NCBI GenBank assembly: GCA_017474705.1
Contig: JAFVHC010000038.1
Span: forward strand, 1-23,622
Direction of reading: 5' to 3'
DNA: 23,622 nt
Origin: Bacillota bacterium
Lineage (GTDB): Bacteria > Bacillota > Clostridia > Lachnospirales > Bianqueaceae
Shown piece by piece: positions 8,793-16,302 of the stretch (position 1 is the stretch's first letter; each line of letters begins with the position of its first letter). The notes beneath the pieces were generated by a model. The model worked only from the letters and a program-made list of their open reading frames with translations. It ran no database searches and was not told the origin of the DNA. The position numbers were made by a program, and so were the translations under genes.

Positions 8793-8815
8793 CATTGATA
8801 CCTGCAGTATATGGC

Positions 8816-9082
8816 TTACAGCAGCCAGTACGGCAGCTCTTCCTTCTTCTTGCGCACGACCTTCGGTACTGCTGCAGCAGGCTCGGTCTTCGGCGCTTCT
8901 TCTACGACCTTCTTCGGACGGCCGCGGCGTTTTGGCGCTTCCGCAGCCTTCTTTTCGGTCTTCGGCTTGTTTTTGCTGCCCGGCTTACGGCCGCGTTTTT
9001 TCGGCGCTGGCGTCTCCGCGGGAGCTGCTTCCGGCTTGACTTCTTCGATCTGCTCTTCGATCCTGATCTCGTTGTCCTCCAT
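8816..9082 (-). CDS. Possible internally initiated 88-residue AT-hook protein
   Basis: Inside the dehydrogenase gene, in the same frame, an ATG (9080-9082) is preceded at 5 nt by AAGGAGG (9088-9094), as strong a ribosome binding site as any in the window. Translation from it would give an 88-residue protein starting MEDNEIRIEEQIEEV and consisting only of the acidic linker, the two AT-hook-like motifs and the PYWLL end. The start falls at the boundary between enzyme and tail. Either a separate AT-hook gene became fused in frame and kept its start, or the site is chance: the codons for YKED happen to spell an SD. Independent translation is inference. Confidence 0.35.
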   Translation of the reverse strand: MEDNEIRIEEQIEEVKPEAAPAETPAPKKRGRKPGSKNKPKTEKKAAEAPKRRGRPKKVVEEAPKTEPAAAVPKVVRKKKEELPYWLL

Positions 9083-10474
9083 GGTATCCTCCTTGTATTC
9101 CAAGCCCTTGACCCAGGCTTCTTCAAACCTGTCGATGGGCCAGTATGTATCATGTATCAACTGCAGCAGCGTGAACTGCGGACGCATGGCTTTGCAGTAG
9201 CGCATGGCCTGACGTGCCTGCTCTTCTCCTATATTCGGCAGCTGCTCCCAACGGGTCTTCGCCCCGATGTGCAGCAGCGCTTGCTTCATGCGCTCCAGCC
9301 GCGGCAGCATGGCCCGGATCTCTGCTTCGATCTCTGCCTGCTTCTCGATCTCCACCGGAAGCCTCTTCAGGCGATCGGCTTTGCCATAGGAATAGTCGGC
9401 CAGAAGCATCGGCGCCGCATCCCCATAGACCTCTTTCAACGTTTCGATCTCAGCCGCTTCATCGAAGTCTTCCAGACGTTTGCGTGCCTTCTCCTCGTCG
9501 ATCCTGAATCCGAGATAAGCGGGATACAGATCGGCCATGGTCATGGAACCGACACCGACTTTGACGCCGTGATAGATGGGCGGTCTGCCATTGACCTGCA
9601 GCCACATCTCCCAGAAATGGGAGAAGTGATGCTCCGCACCGGAAGCAGCACGGGAATTGCCGGCGTAGCTCATATACACACCGGACAGCACCAGGCCTTC
9701 CATCAGGCGTTCCAGCAGCGCGTCAGAGAATTCACCTTCTTCAGGTGCTTCCAGCGCCAGGTCGATGATATCGTCTGTCACAGCCAGCATTCCATCCGCG
9801 ATCAGATCACAGTAATGTTCGTCATTGATGATACGACTGATGCGCCAGTCCAGACGGGCGTTGTACTTGGCTGCCATATCCGCGATGCCGGCCAGAGTCA
9901 TCTCGCGCGGTGCCGTCCGAAGAATGCGCGTGTCGCCGATGATGACTTCCGGCGGTGTGTAATACTCAGTGACTTTCAGATTGCCCCGGGTGAGTGCGGC
10001 GACGGTGGATGCGAAACCATCCATGGAAGCGGCTGTTGCCACGTTCCAGCAGCGCACGCCCATCGCGTCCGCGATCTGCTTGCCCAGATCGTTCAGGGTA
10101 CCGGTACCGACGGTGATCAGCACGTCAGGTCGTGCGGGGCATGCCAGAAACGCTTCCGCGCCTTCATCCATGGCCCGTTCATCCGCGCATAAAGTTTCAC
10201 CGTTTCGCTGATATACATGGTTCCAGGACTTGAATTTGGACTTGCGGATCACGTCGCGCACGGTCTTTCCGGCGACCTCCCAGGTATTCTCGTCCGCCAG
10301 GATGAGCGCCGTCTTATAACCTTTGCGCCGCATGACGTGTGGTACGCACTTGACCGCATCTTCTCCGATCAGGACAAAGTCGATGTCCGCCCGATGGGTC
10401 TGACCGCAGTCGCAGACGATATCACGGTTCAATCGGTCCGCAAAACGGGCTGCCATCTCTTCCAAAGTCTTCAT
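8816..10474 (-). CDS. egsA: Glycerol-1-phosphate dehydrogenase-like protein (AraM/EgsA family) with AT-hook tail
   Basis: Of 552 residues, about 1-460 match the AraM/EgsA branch of the iron-containing alcohol dehydrogenase-like fold. The nucleotide-binding GTGTLNDLGKQIAD is at 123-136, ASMDGFAS at 149-156, and metal-ligand histidines fall in GAEHHFSHFWEMW (279-291) and near His302. B. subtilis AraM makes sn-glycerol-1-phosphate from dihydroxyacetone phosphate with NAD(P)H. Residues 466-552 are extra: an acidic linker, then two basic AT-hook-like motifs, KKRGRKPGSKNK (492-503) and KRRGRPKK (515-522), in Ala/Pro/Lys-rich sequence ending in PYWLL. This tail is not part of the family as I know it. 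The gene overlaps the MutS-like gene by 4 bp (ATGA) and ends the cdaA operon. The enzyme call is firm; exact substrate and tail function are open. Confidence 0.85.
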   Translation of the reverse strand: MKTLEEMAARFADRLNRDIVCDCGQTHRADIDFVLIGEDAVKCVPHVMRRKGYKTALILADENTWEVAGKTVRDVIRKSKFKSWNHVYQRNGETLCADERAMDEGAEAFLACPARPDVLITVGTGTLNDLGKQIADAMGVRCWNVATAASMDGFASTVAALTRGNLKVTEYYTPPEVIIGDTRILRTAPREMTLAGIADMAAKYNARLDWRISRIINDEHYCDLIADGMLAVTDDIIDLALEAPEEGEFSDALLERLMEGLVLSGVYMSYAGNSRAASGAEHHFSHFWEMWLQVNGRPPIYHGVKVGVGSMTMADLYPAYLGFRIDEEKARKRLEDFDEAAEIETLKEVYGDAAPMLLADYSYGKADRLKRLPVEIEKQAEIEAEIRAMLPRLERMKQALLHIGAKTRWEQLPNIGEEQARQAMRYCKAMRPQFTLLQLIHDTYWPIDRFEEAWVKGLEYKEDTMEDNEIRIEEQIEEVKPEAAPAETPAPKKRGRKPGSKNKPKTEKKAAEAPKRRGRPKKVVEEAPKTEPAAAVPKVVRKKKEELPYWLL

Positions 10475-12063
10475 TCCGTCTCTCCTTCTTCAGAACGCTC
10501 CGAAACCGTTTCAAGCGCTTCTTGTATGATCTCCTCCGGGTACCCGATATACTCCAGGATCCGGATGCCGTTCGGGCTCTTCAGCACACCGGGACGCAGT
10601 GTATAATCGAACTCCAGCGCATCTTTTGTCACATGTTCCGTAAAGTGATAACTGTCGTATTTTTCCGCCACTTTCTGAGTGATCTCGATGTCGTGTGTGG
10701 CCACGATGACCATGGTATTGCGTCCCGCCAGATAATCCAGCAGCGCCGAAGCGGCGGCTACGCGTTCCGTCGGATTGGTCCCATGGAAGATCTCATCGAT
10801 GATCAAAAGCGAACAACGGTCCTCGCTCAGGATGTTCAGCATACGCAGCAGGGCCTCCGCCTCCGCCATATAATAGCTGGTGCCTTCCATCAGATCGTCC
10901 GAAGGACTGATGGACGTCAGCACCTGGAAAAACGAGGTCCTGTAGTGTTTCGCGGAGACCGTATAGATGGTCTGCGCGGTGATGGCATTGATCGCAATGG
11001 TCCTGAGGAACGTGGATTTACCGGACATGTTGGATCCCGTGATCACCACGTTGCGGTCCTGCATAGTGATGGAGTTGGCGACCGCTTCCCGCAGCAGCGG
11101 ATGGACGATGGTATCGGCCTCCAGATACGACATGTCCTCCACGAATTCAGGCGTGCTGCAGGTGCGCTGGCCGCGGCGATAGTATGCTACCGACTGCAGC
11201 GCGTCCAGTTCGCCTAAACGACGATACAGGACCCGAAGGACCGGCGCGTTTTCCTCCACATCATGCAGGCAGCGGACGTAGCCGCGCGCCTGGACCAGAA
11301 AGACCATGTTGACGATCTCGGCGATCCCCAGAGGGTCATCCGCGATCACGCCCATGCTTTTGGTCTTACGTTTCAGCGCCGCGCATTTTACATTGCATTT
11401 TCGGAAGAACTCATTGTATTCCTTAAGCTGCGGATCATCCCGTTTCGCGATCTCCTCCGCCGCGCGCAGCATCTTACCGATATAAAGGATGGCCGGCACG
11501 GTCGCGTCGGTATGCACATTGAAACGATTGTGCAGCACCACGTTGGCGATGAAGAAAATCAGCGCCGGGAAAAACGCCCGCATCCCAATGAAGGGGATCA
11601 AGATCAGAGATACGATCATGGCGATCGTCATGGGCAGGAACCAGGATACATACGATGGAAGTTCCGGTGCCCCTTTGAACAGAAGCGAACAGGCCCCGTC
11701 GAAGCGTTCCTTGCCTATATAGTGCATCGCAGCCTGGATCGGCTCCCGCTCTTCTTTATTGTGCTGGAAGAACTGCACGACGCGGTCGCGGCGTTTGAGC
11801 TCTTCCTCATCGAAACGCAGGATGCGCATCATATTGTAGAGGCACTGCTGGCCGGCACTGCTGAATGTCCGGTTGATCTTTTTATAGACCCGGTTCATAT
11901 CCAGATCGTTCCAGGTCTGATCATCCAGGATCCAGTCGTCCTTACGCATCATGGAAACGAAATAATCCTCGGTCTGATGCAGATCCAGCTCCGGATCCTC
12001 GTCCTCCTTGCCCCAGCGGCCGCTGACATATTTTAATGCTTTTTTACTGATAACGCGGGCCAA
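10471..12063 (-). CDS. Membrane-anchored MutS-family ATPase
   Basis: The 530-residue protein has a MutS-core-like helical segment (about 55-110), two hydrophobic helices (about 138-160 and 162-178) and a MutS-type ABC ATPase. Walker A is TGSNMSGKST (343-352), the signature-like segment DLMEGTSYYMAEAE is at 391-404, and Walker B LLIIDEIFHGTN is at 420-431. It lacks the mismatch-recognition and connector domains of MutS, so mismatch repair is unlikely. Such membrane MutS-like proteins are recurrent in Bacillota with no role known to me. The start is TTG at 12061-12063, 5 bp after cdaR, with AAAGGAG about 10 nt upstream; no better start is near. The 4-bp overlap with the dehydrogenase gene and the cdaA promoter place it in one transcript. 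Confidence 0.85.
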   Translation of the reverse strand: MARVISKKALKYVSGRWGKEDEDPELDLHQTEDYFVSMMRKDDWILDDQTWNDLDMNRVYKKINRTFSSAGQQCLYNMMRILRFDEEELKRRDRVVQFFQHNKEEREPIQAAMHYIGKERFDGACSLLFKGAPELPSYVSWFLPMTIAMIVSLILIPFIGMRAFFPALIFFIANVVLHNRFNVHTDATVPAILYIGKMLRAAEEIAKRDDPQLKEYNEFFRKCNVKCAALKRKTKSMGVIADDPLGIAEIVNMVFLVQARGYVRCLHDVEENAPVLRVLYRRLGELDALQSVAYYRRGQRTCSTPEFVEDMSYLEADTIVHPLLREAVANSITMQDRNVVITGSNMSGKSTFLRTIAINAITAQTIYTVSAKHYRTSFFQVLTSISPSDDLMEGTSYYMAEAEALLRMLNILSEDRCSLLIIDEIFHGTNPTERVAAASALLDYLAGRNTMVIVATHDIEITQKVAEKYDSYHFTEHVTKDALEFDYTLRPGVLKSPNGIRILEYIGYPEEIIQEALETVSERSEEGETE

Positions 12064-12068
12064 TACGC

Positions 12069-13427
12069 TTATTCTCCTTTTTCTTTCTTACTGGTTTCAA
12101 CCGCGGCCGGTTCCTCCAGGATGACGGGGACCGGGACCGTATCGCTGACAAGTTTTGCCCCGGGACCTTTCGGCAGCGCGATCGTAGCGGTGAGTTCCTG
12201 ACGTCCCGCTGTAGGTCCGGCCGCATTCACGGTGACCGTGACCAGCGCCAGCTGATCCTCAAGCGCATTCAATTGAGACTGCGTGCCGCGCACCATGAAC
12301 GCCAGATCTTCCTCTGCGAAGGACAGTTTCCAGCCATCAGGCAGTCCATGCACCACGATCTGCGAGACCGGGACCCTCATATCCTGTTCCACGATCTCGG
12401 CTACGGTAAAGCTGACCCGAACCGTTTTGGAGCCGCTGTAGTAGCGGACTTCACCATTCGGATAGAGGGAAGCCAGCACGTCGTCCACGTTGAACACTTC
12501 CGTTGCGGCGCCGGAATACTGCGTCAGATCGATCGGGAGCGGAATGGATTCGATATCTTTGAGATCACTTTCCTGCCCGTAGACGACGACCGAATCGATC
12601 GAAAGATCCGCATCCTTCTGGTACAGGTAGCCTTCCTGCGCTTCTCCGCTGAAACGGACCTCGAACGGGATGGACTTGACCTGATAGATCGGGATATACA
12701 GCGTTGCGGCATCAGCGGAGGCACTGACCGTACTGGACAGATAGATCCGGCTGCCATCCGCATCGTAATACATGATGGGCTCAGAAAGCGCGACGTTGGC
12801 CTTCAGGCCTTCGACACTCACCATGATCTGTGCGGACTCCACCTCCTCGAGGTCGCTCTGCGATCCCGTAAGGGTGATCTCCGTAGGCGTCAGCATGTTG
12901 TTGGGATCGTTCTCGATATAGGTATACCCTTCCGCCGGCGATCCGACGATCTGGTATTCCAAAGGTACCGTCTTGGAGACGTCCTCGTCCACGTTGACAG
13001 CATAATAACTTTGGTTATAAAGAGTAACGAACTGCACGTTGTTGTACAAAGTCCGGTAATTCGACGCAAACTCATAGTGGATGCTCAGCCTGTCGTCGTT
13101 CTCGGAAAGCTCATACAGGTCGATCCAGATGTTGAAGGCACGATCTTTCTTGTCTACCAGATCGGCAAGGAGGGTCGAACGCCCGCGTACAGTGACGTTC
13201 AGGGTCAGATTGTTGAAGTCCAGCGTCTTGTCGTCGAACTCTACGTTTTTGCCCTTTGCCAGGAATTCTTCATAATTGAGCACTTTGACCTTGACGCCGC
13301 TGATCGTCTCTGTGGCCACCGGATTCTGGATGTTCATGTAGGCATACCAAAACAGGCAGGCTGCAACGAGCGCCAGGATCTTCCAATGCCAGTTTTTGAT
13401 GAAAAGATCTATCAGTTTTTCTTTCAC
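12069..13427 (-). CDS. cdaR: CdaR (YbbR-domain regulator of the diadenylate cyclase)
   Basis: The 452-residue protein has one N-terminal membrane helix (about 14-32, WHWKILALVAACLFWYAY). A long extracytoplasmic part follows, with about four YbbR-type beta repeats, each with a recurring pattern such as ITLTGSQSDLEEV, VVVYGQESDLKDI or FMVRGTQSQLNAL. CdaR binds the membrane cyclase CdaA and modulates c-di-AMP synthesis. The start is GTG at 13425-13427, with AAGGAG 9 nt upstream; the gene begins 3 nt after the cdaA stop, the normal cdaA-cdaR arrangement. The C-terminal end is Lys/Glu-rich. Confidence 0.92.
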   Translation of the reverse strand: MKEKLIDLFIKNWHWKILALVAACLFWYAYMNIQNPVATETISGVKVKVLNYEEFLAKGKNVEFDDKTLDFNNLTLNVTVRGRSTLLADLVDKKDRAFNIWIDLYELSENDDRLSIHYEFASNYRTLYNNVQFVTLYNQSYYAVNVDEDVSKTVPLEYQIVGSPAEGYTYIENDPNNMLTPTEITLTGSQSDLEEVESAQIMVSVEGLKANVALSEPIMYYDADGSRIYLSSTVSASADAATLYIPIYQVKSIPFEVRFSGEAQEGYLYQKDADLSIDSVVVYGQESDLKDIESIPLPIDLTQYSGAATEVFNVDDVLASLYPNGEVRYYSGSKTVRVSFTVAEIVEQDMRVPVSQIVVHGLPDGWKLSFAEEDLAFMVRGTQSQLNALEDQLALVTVTVNAAGPTAGRQELTATIALPKGPGAKLVSDTVPVPVILEEPAAVETSKKEKGE

Positions 13428-13430
13428 GGC

Positions 13431-14288
13431 TCAGCGCTCCTTCTTTTTGAAGATGTCGCGAAGCGTCTTGCGTTTCGTCTTCTCGTCGACCGGAGTGATC
13501 AGCATCTTGCGCAGGAACGGTCCGTCTACGTCGCGGTACAGCCGGCCGCCTTCGGCCAAAGAGATGGAACCCGTCTCCTCGGAAACGACGAGGATCTTGC
13601 TGTCTGTTACCTCGGAAAGGCCCAGGGCCGCACGGTGGCGGGTGCCCAGTTCTTTGCTGATACTGGAGTTCTCGGTAAGGGGCAGATAACATGTTGCCGC
13701 CATGATACGGTTGTCACGGACGATGACCGCACCATCGTGCAGCGGTGTATTCTTTTCAAAAATATTGACGATGAGCTGAGAGCTGATGACCGCGTCCACC
13801 GGTATTCCGGTCTCTTCGTAGGTGGTCAGCGGGACTGTCTGCTGCAGGCAGATGAGCGCGCCGGTTTTGACCGCAGCCATTTTTTCCAGCGCATCGATGA
13901 TGGATTCGACGCTTTGTTTCCCCAGTTTATTATCATCCTGCCCCATGAGCGAGGAGAGGAAAGAACCGCGGCCCAGCTGTTCCAGTGCGCGGCGCAGTTC
14001 CGGCTGGAAGATGATGATGACCGCGAGGATGCCGACACTGATGGTGGTCTGGAAGATCCAGAGCGTCATTTTGAGCTGTAAGAGCGCAGAAACAGCCGCT
14101 ATACCCAGCAAAAGCAGGATCCCTCGCAGCAGGATCCAGGCGCCGGTACGGCGGATTCCTTTCAAGATCTCATAGATGATGAACGCAACGACAAGAATAT
14201 CGATCACATCGGTAACATGGAAGGAAGGGATGGCCCAGGCGGCCAGATCCGATCTCCAATCCAACAGCGATTCAAAAAATTGTACCAT
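13431..14288 (-). CDS. cdaA: Diadenylate cyclase CdaA
   Basis: The 285-residue protein has three predicted membrane helices (about 27-45, 51-69, 74-94), a short coiled segment and a DAC/DisA_N cyclase domain. The two catalytic motifs are intact: DGAVIV (185-190) and GTRHRAALG (215-223). It condenses two ATP into c-di-AMP, a signal for osmolyte balance and cell-wall homeostasis. It is followed by cdaR as usual, but then by a MutS-like membrane ATPase instead of the glmM that completes the classic operon. The ATG at 14286-14288 has GGAGG about 11 nt upstream, and a promoter lies just before it. Confidence 0.96.
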   Translation of the reverse strand: MVQFFESLLDWRSDLAAWAIPSFHVTDVIDILVVAFIIYEILKGIRRTGAWILLRGILLLLGIAAVSALLQLKMTLWIFQTTISVGILAVIIIFQPELRRALEQLGRGSFLSSLMGQDDNKLGKQSVESIIDALEKMAAVKTGALICLQQTVPLTTYEETGIPVDAVISSQLIVNIFEKNTPLHDGAVIVRDNRIMAATCYLPLTENSSISKELGTRHRAALGLSEVTDSKILVVSEETGSISLAEGGRLYRDVDGPFLRKMLITPVDEKTKRKTLRDIFKKKER

Positions 14289-14330
14289 AGCTGCAGCTGC
14301 CTCCGTGCATACTTTTCCACTATTGTATAG

Positions 14331-14339
14331 ATTATACCA
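14331..14339 (-). promoter_or_regulatory. Extended -10 promoter for the cdaA operon
   Basis: The minus strand reads TGG-TATAAT (TATAAT at 14331-14336), a perfect -10 with the extended TGn element. The -35 region 17 bp upstream is poor (TTTTAT), as is common for extended -10 promoters. The predicted start near 14324 leaves a 36-nt leader with GGAGG. It lies immediately after the terminator of the upstream transcription unit, so cdaA has its own promoter. Confidence 0.7.
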
Positions 14340-14350
14340 TTATTCATTGT

Positions 14351-14389
14351 AAAATAAAACCCTTTCCCGTTATTTTTTCGGGAAAGGGT
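14351..14389 (-). terminator. Intrinsic terminator of the two-gene membrane protein operon
   Basis: On the minus strand, a perfect 11-bp stem (ACCCTTTCCCG / CGGGAAAGGGT; arms 14379-14389 and 14359-14369) with a 9-nt loop is followed by TTTATTTT. It begins 7 bp after the stop of the gene at 14397 and separates that unit from cdaA. Confidence 0.92.
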
Positions 14390-14396
14390 CTTGGTT

Positions 14397-15716
14397 TTAT
14401 TCTTCTTCAAAAAAGCTGCTGATGGAGTCATCCGCCTGTGATGGCGCGGGTTTTTCAGCTGTTGGTGCCGGCTGCTGCTCTTCCGGCAGTGCGTTCTGAG
14501 GCTCCGGCTGGAACGGGATCTCCTCCGCCGGTTCCGGCTGCGGTTCGTCGAGCCAAAGTTCAGCCGCCTGCTCCTGAGGCGCGGTGATATCTTCCGCTGC
14601 CGGGGTTTTGGGCTGCTCCTGCACCGCGTCCAGGCGGCGCGTCTGCCCTGATACAGGTGTCCGCTCTGCCGGTCTCTGCGGTACGGGCGCCGGCGGGATA
14701 TCCAATTGTTCACGCCTGCCCTGTCCGGGTTTCGTATCGATGGTCTGCTCCGGCTCGTCGGCCTCTTCCTCCTCCGCTTCCGGCTCCTCCTTCTTCGGCT
14801 TTTCGAAATCCGGGATGCCTACCTTCGGGATCACGGTGACGTGGTATTGATATTCATCGTCCTCGAAGGCCAGCCGCTGTATGGCCTCATAATTGAGCGC
14901 CGTTCGGAAGAATTCGCAGAAGGACAGGATCAGGAACGTACCGATGGCATACTTCAGGACCGTCTCGGAAGATTCCGGGATGGTGAATGTCATCCGGGCC
15001 ATGGAGATACACACAACACCTACGACGCAGCCGGCCAGCAGCGCGATATAATTAGCGTAATTGACGTCGATCTTGCGCAGCAGGTAGATGAGTACTACGA
15101 TGACCGTAAAGAGGATCATCAGGAAGATGAGCGTATCATTGTGCAGCACCTGACCGAATACATATTTGAAGACGTTGGCCAGCATCTGCGGCACTTCGTC
15201 CACCTTGGCGGGCATCTGCAGCTTCATGAACTCCGGCAGCAGTCCCAGCAGGATGGAAAAGATGACGCCAAGGATCATGGGGATGATGGAGATGACGCCG
15301 ACATACATGCCCGCCACGATGGGCAGCATGAGATACAGCTTATAATGCAGTGCCAGGGGCACCAGTATGAGCATGTAGACCTGATCCGGGAACAGCCGGC
15401 TGGTGGTGATATAGACAAGGAAAAACAGGATACCGGTGACAGCGGTGCCAAGCACTGTGATCTTCCAGATGTTGGCAAGTCCCAGAACTATGGCCAGAAG
15501 CACGCCGCAGCGGTTCGGCAGGATGGTGGAGATGACTGCCAGCACGATCTGGATCATGATGGAATTGATCTTGAGACCCGGCAGGAAGCCATCCATACCT
15601 GCGACGTAATGGAACAGCCAGAAATATGCCGCGAATTTGATGAACAGCATCAGCGGCAGGTTGACGAACTTGATCGCTTTGGCAATGATGCCGCGAACCA
15701 GATAAATGAACTTCAT
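14397..15716 (-). CDS. Polytopic membrane protein with disordered acidic/proline-rich tail, function unknown
   Basis: I do not recognise this 439-residue protein. Residues 1 to about 295 hold eight to ten hydrophobic segments, separated by short loops, one with an amphipathic stretch (EFMKLQMPAKVDEV). Residues about 305-439 are a cytoplasm-like low-complexity tail rich in Glu, Pro, Gln and Ala (KKEEPEAEEEEADEPEQ; many QPEP/PAP units), ending in SISSFFEEE. The tail could be a tether or a docking region for a partner. The gene lies 8 bp downstream of a small two-helix membrane protein and is followed by a strong terminator, so the two form an operon. The ribosome binding site is weak, suggesting dependence on translation of the upstream gene. 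Confidence 0.8.
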   Translation of the reverse strand: MKFIYLVRGIIAKAIKFVNLPLMLFIKFAAYFWLFHYVAGMDGFLPGLKINSIMIQIVLAVISTILPNRCGVLLAIVLGLANIWKITVLGTAVTGILFFLVYITTSRLFPDQVYMLILVPLALHYKLYLMLPIVAGMYVGVISIIPMILGVIFSILLGLLPEFMKLQMPAKVDEVPQMLANVFKYVFGQVLHNDTLIFLMILFTVIVVLIYLLRKIDVNYANYIALLAGCVVGVVCISMARMTFTIPESSETVLKYAIGTFLILSFCEFFRTALNYEAIQRLAFEDDEYQYHVTVIPKVGIPDFEKPKKEEPEAEEEEADEPEQTIDTKPGQGRREQLDIPPAPVPQRPAERTPVSGQTRRLDAVQEQPKTPAAEDITAPQEQAAELWLDEPQPEPAEEIPFQPEPQNALPEEQQPAPTAEKPAPSQADDSISSFFEEE

Positions 15717-15724
15717 GAATAGTC

Positions 15725-16105
15725 TCAGCCTTTCAGATTGATCTTTTCCAATTGATCGTAATATGCTTTCATGCGGCGGTTGGCCCGCTCGTATTTCGGT
15801 CCGTAGACCGCTGATGTCAGTACGGAGATGATCACGCTGAGCACCAGATATACGATGATGGCCTTGACCGCGAACTGTTTATAGTTGAAATGCAGCAGGT
15901 CGATCTGCTCGATGTAGACCAGATCGAAGATATAGGCTGCCACATACATAGCGAAAAAGACGGTCATCCAGATCTTCGTTTTCAAACGTTCCAGGCCGAT
16001 ATAGTCGTTCTTGAAATAACGCTCGACGAACATGTCCTTGCGATAGTACGATTTTTCGTACACGGCCGCCTGCGCCATCATGCGGATCTTTTCACGGCTG
16101 AGCAT
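15725..16105 (-). CDS. Small two-helix membrane protein, function unknown
   Basis: From the ATG at 16103-16105 (AGAGGTG 5 nt upstream) the product is 126 residues. A charged, Tyr-rich N-terminus (about 1-42) precedes two membrane helices (about 46-66, WMTVFFAMYVAAYIFDLVYI, and 82-101, IIVYLVLSVIISVLTSAVYG) and a basic C-terminal helix (KYERANRRMKAYYDQLEKI). The frame stays open upstream to 16189, but that part covers the promoter and is not conserved-looking. I do not recognise the family. It is the first gene of the operon with the polytopic protein and probably its partner. Confidence 0.75.
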   Translation of the reverse strand: MLSREKIRMMAQAAVYEKSYYRKDMFVERYFKNDYIGLERLKTKIWMTVFFAMYVAAYIFDLVYIEQIDLLHFNYKQFAVKAIIVYLVLSVIISVLTSAVYGPKYERANRRMKAYYDQLEKINLKG

Positions 16106-16127
16106 GAGCCCACCTCTTTCTAACACT

Positions 16128-16142
16128 CTGCGGACACCGCAG
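16128..16142 (-). promoter_or_regulatory. Small hairpin in the leader of the membrane-protein operon
   Basis: A perfect 6-bp inverted repeat CTGCGG-TGT-CCGCAG (minus strand) lies in the predicted 5' leader, about 9 nt before the AGAGGTG ribosome binding site. There is no T-tract after it, so it is not a terminator. It could stabilise the mRNA 5' end or be an operator; its function is unsupported. Confidence 0.3.
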
Positions 16143-16170
16143 ATGATTTTATGTATATGATGCAAAGGCC

Positions 16171-16199
16171 ATTTTACCACACATGTCAAGAATACGCAA
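16171..16199 (-). promoter_or_regulatory. Promoter for the two-gene membrane-protein operon
   Basis: On the minus strand TTGCGT (16194-16199), a 17-bp spacer and TGG-TAAAAT (-10 at 16171-16176, extended) predict a start near 16164 and a 59-nt leader. It is divergent from the TerB operon promoter, 30 bp away between the two -35 boxes. Confidence 0.6.
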
Positions 16200-16229
16200 G
16201 TAAAAGCTGTATTACACGATCCTTAAGAC

Positions 16230-16258
16230 TTGCACCGCAATAGGTATTGTGCTATAAT
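16230..16258 (+). promoter_or_regulatory. Strong promoter of the TerB-ATPase-helicase operon, with inverted repeat in its spacer
   Basis: TTGCAC (16230-16235), a 17-bp spacer and a perfect TATAAT (16253-16258) preceded by TGC form an extended, near-consensus sigma-A promoter. The predicted start is near 16265, and AAAGGAGG lies at 16289-16296, 6 nt before the ATG. Between the -35 and -10 boxes sits the palindrome CAATA-GG-TATTG (16238-16249), where a repressor would block polymerase. No regulator gene is adjacent. Confidence 0.75.
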
Positions 16259-16302
16259 GACAGAAACATTTGTTCGCATTTCGATCAGAAAGGAGGCCGC
16301 AC

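Noticed and set aside
7790..10192. An 800-codon open frame on the plus strand
   Set aside because: It lies antisense to the dehydrogenase and helicase genes, both of which have clear family motifs; the translation shows no recognisable domains and is rich in Arg/His/Cys, as expected for the opposite strand of GC-rich coding DNA.
12273..14081. A 602-codon open frame on the plus strand
   Set aside because: It is entirely antisense to cdaA and cdaR, whose motifs and spacing are unambiguous; no ribosome binding site or promoter supports it.
14706..15722. A 338-codon plus-strand frame with His/Asp-rich sequence
   Set aside because: It is the reverse strand of a membrane protein gene: the Asp/His/Gln-rich composition arises from reading hydrophobic codons backwards.
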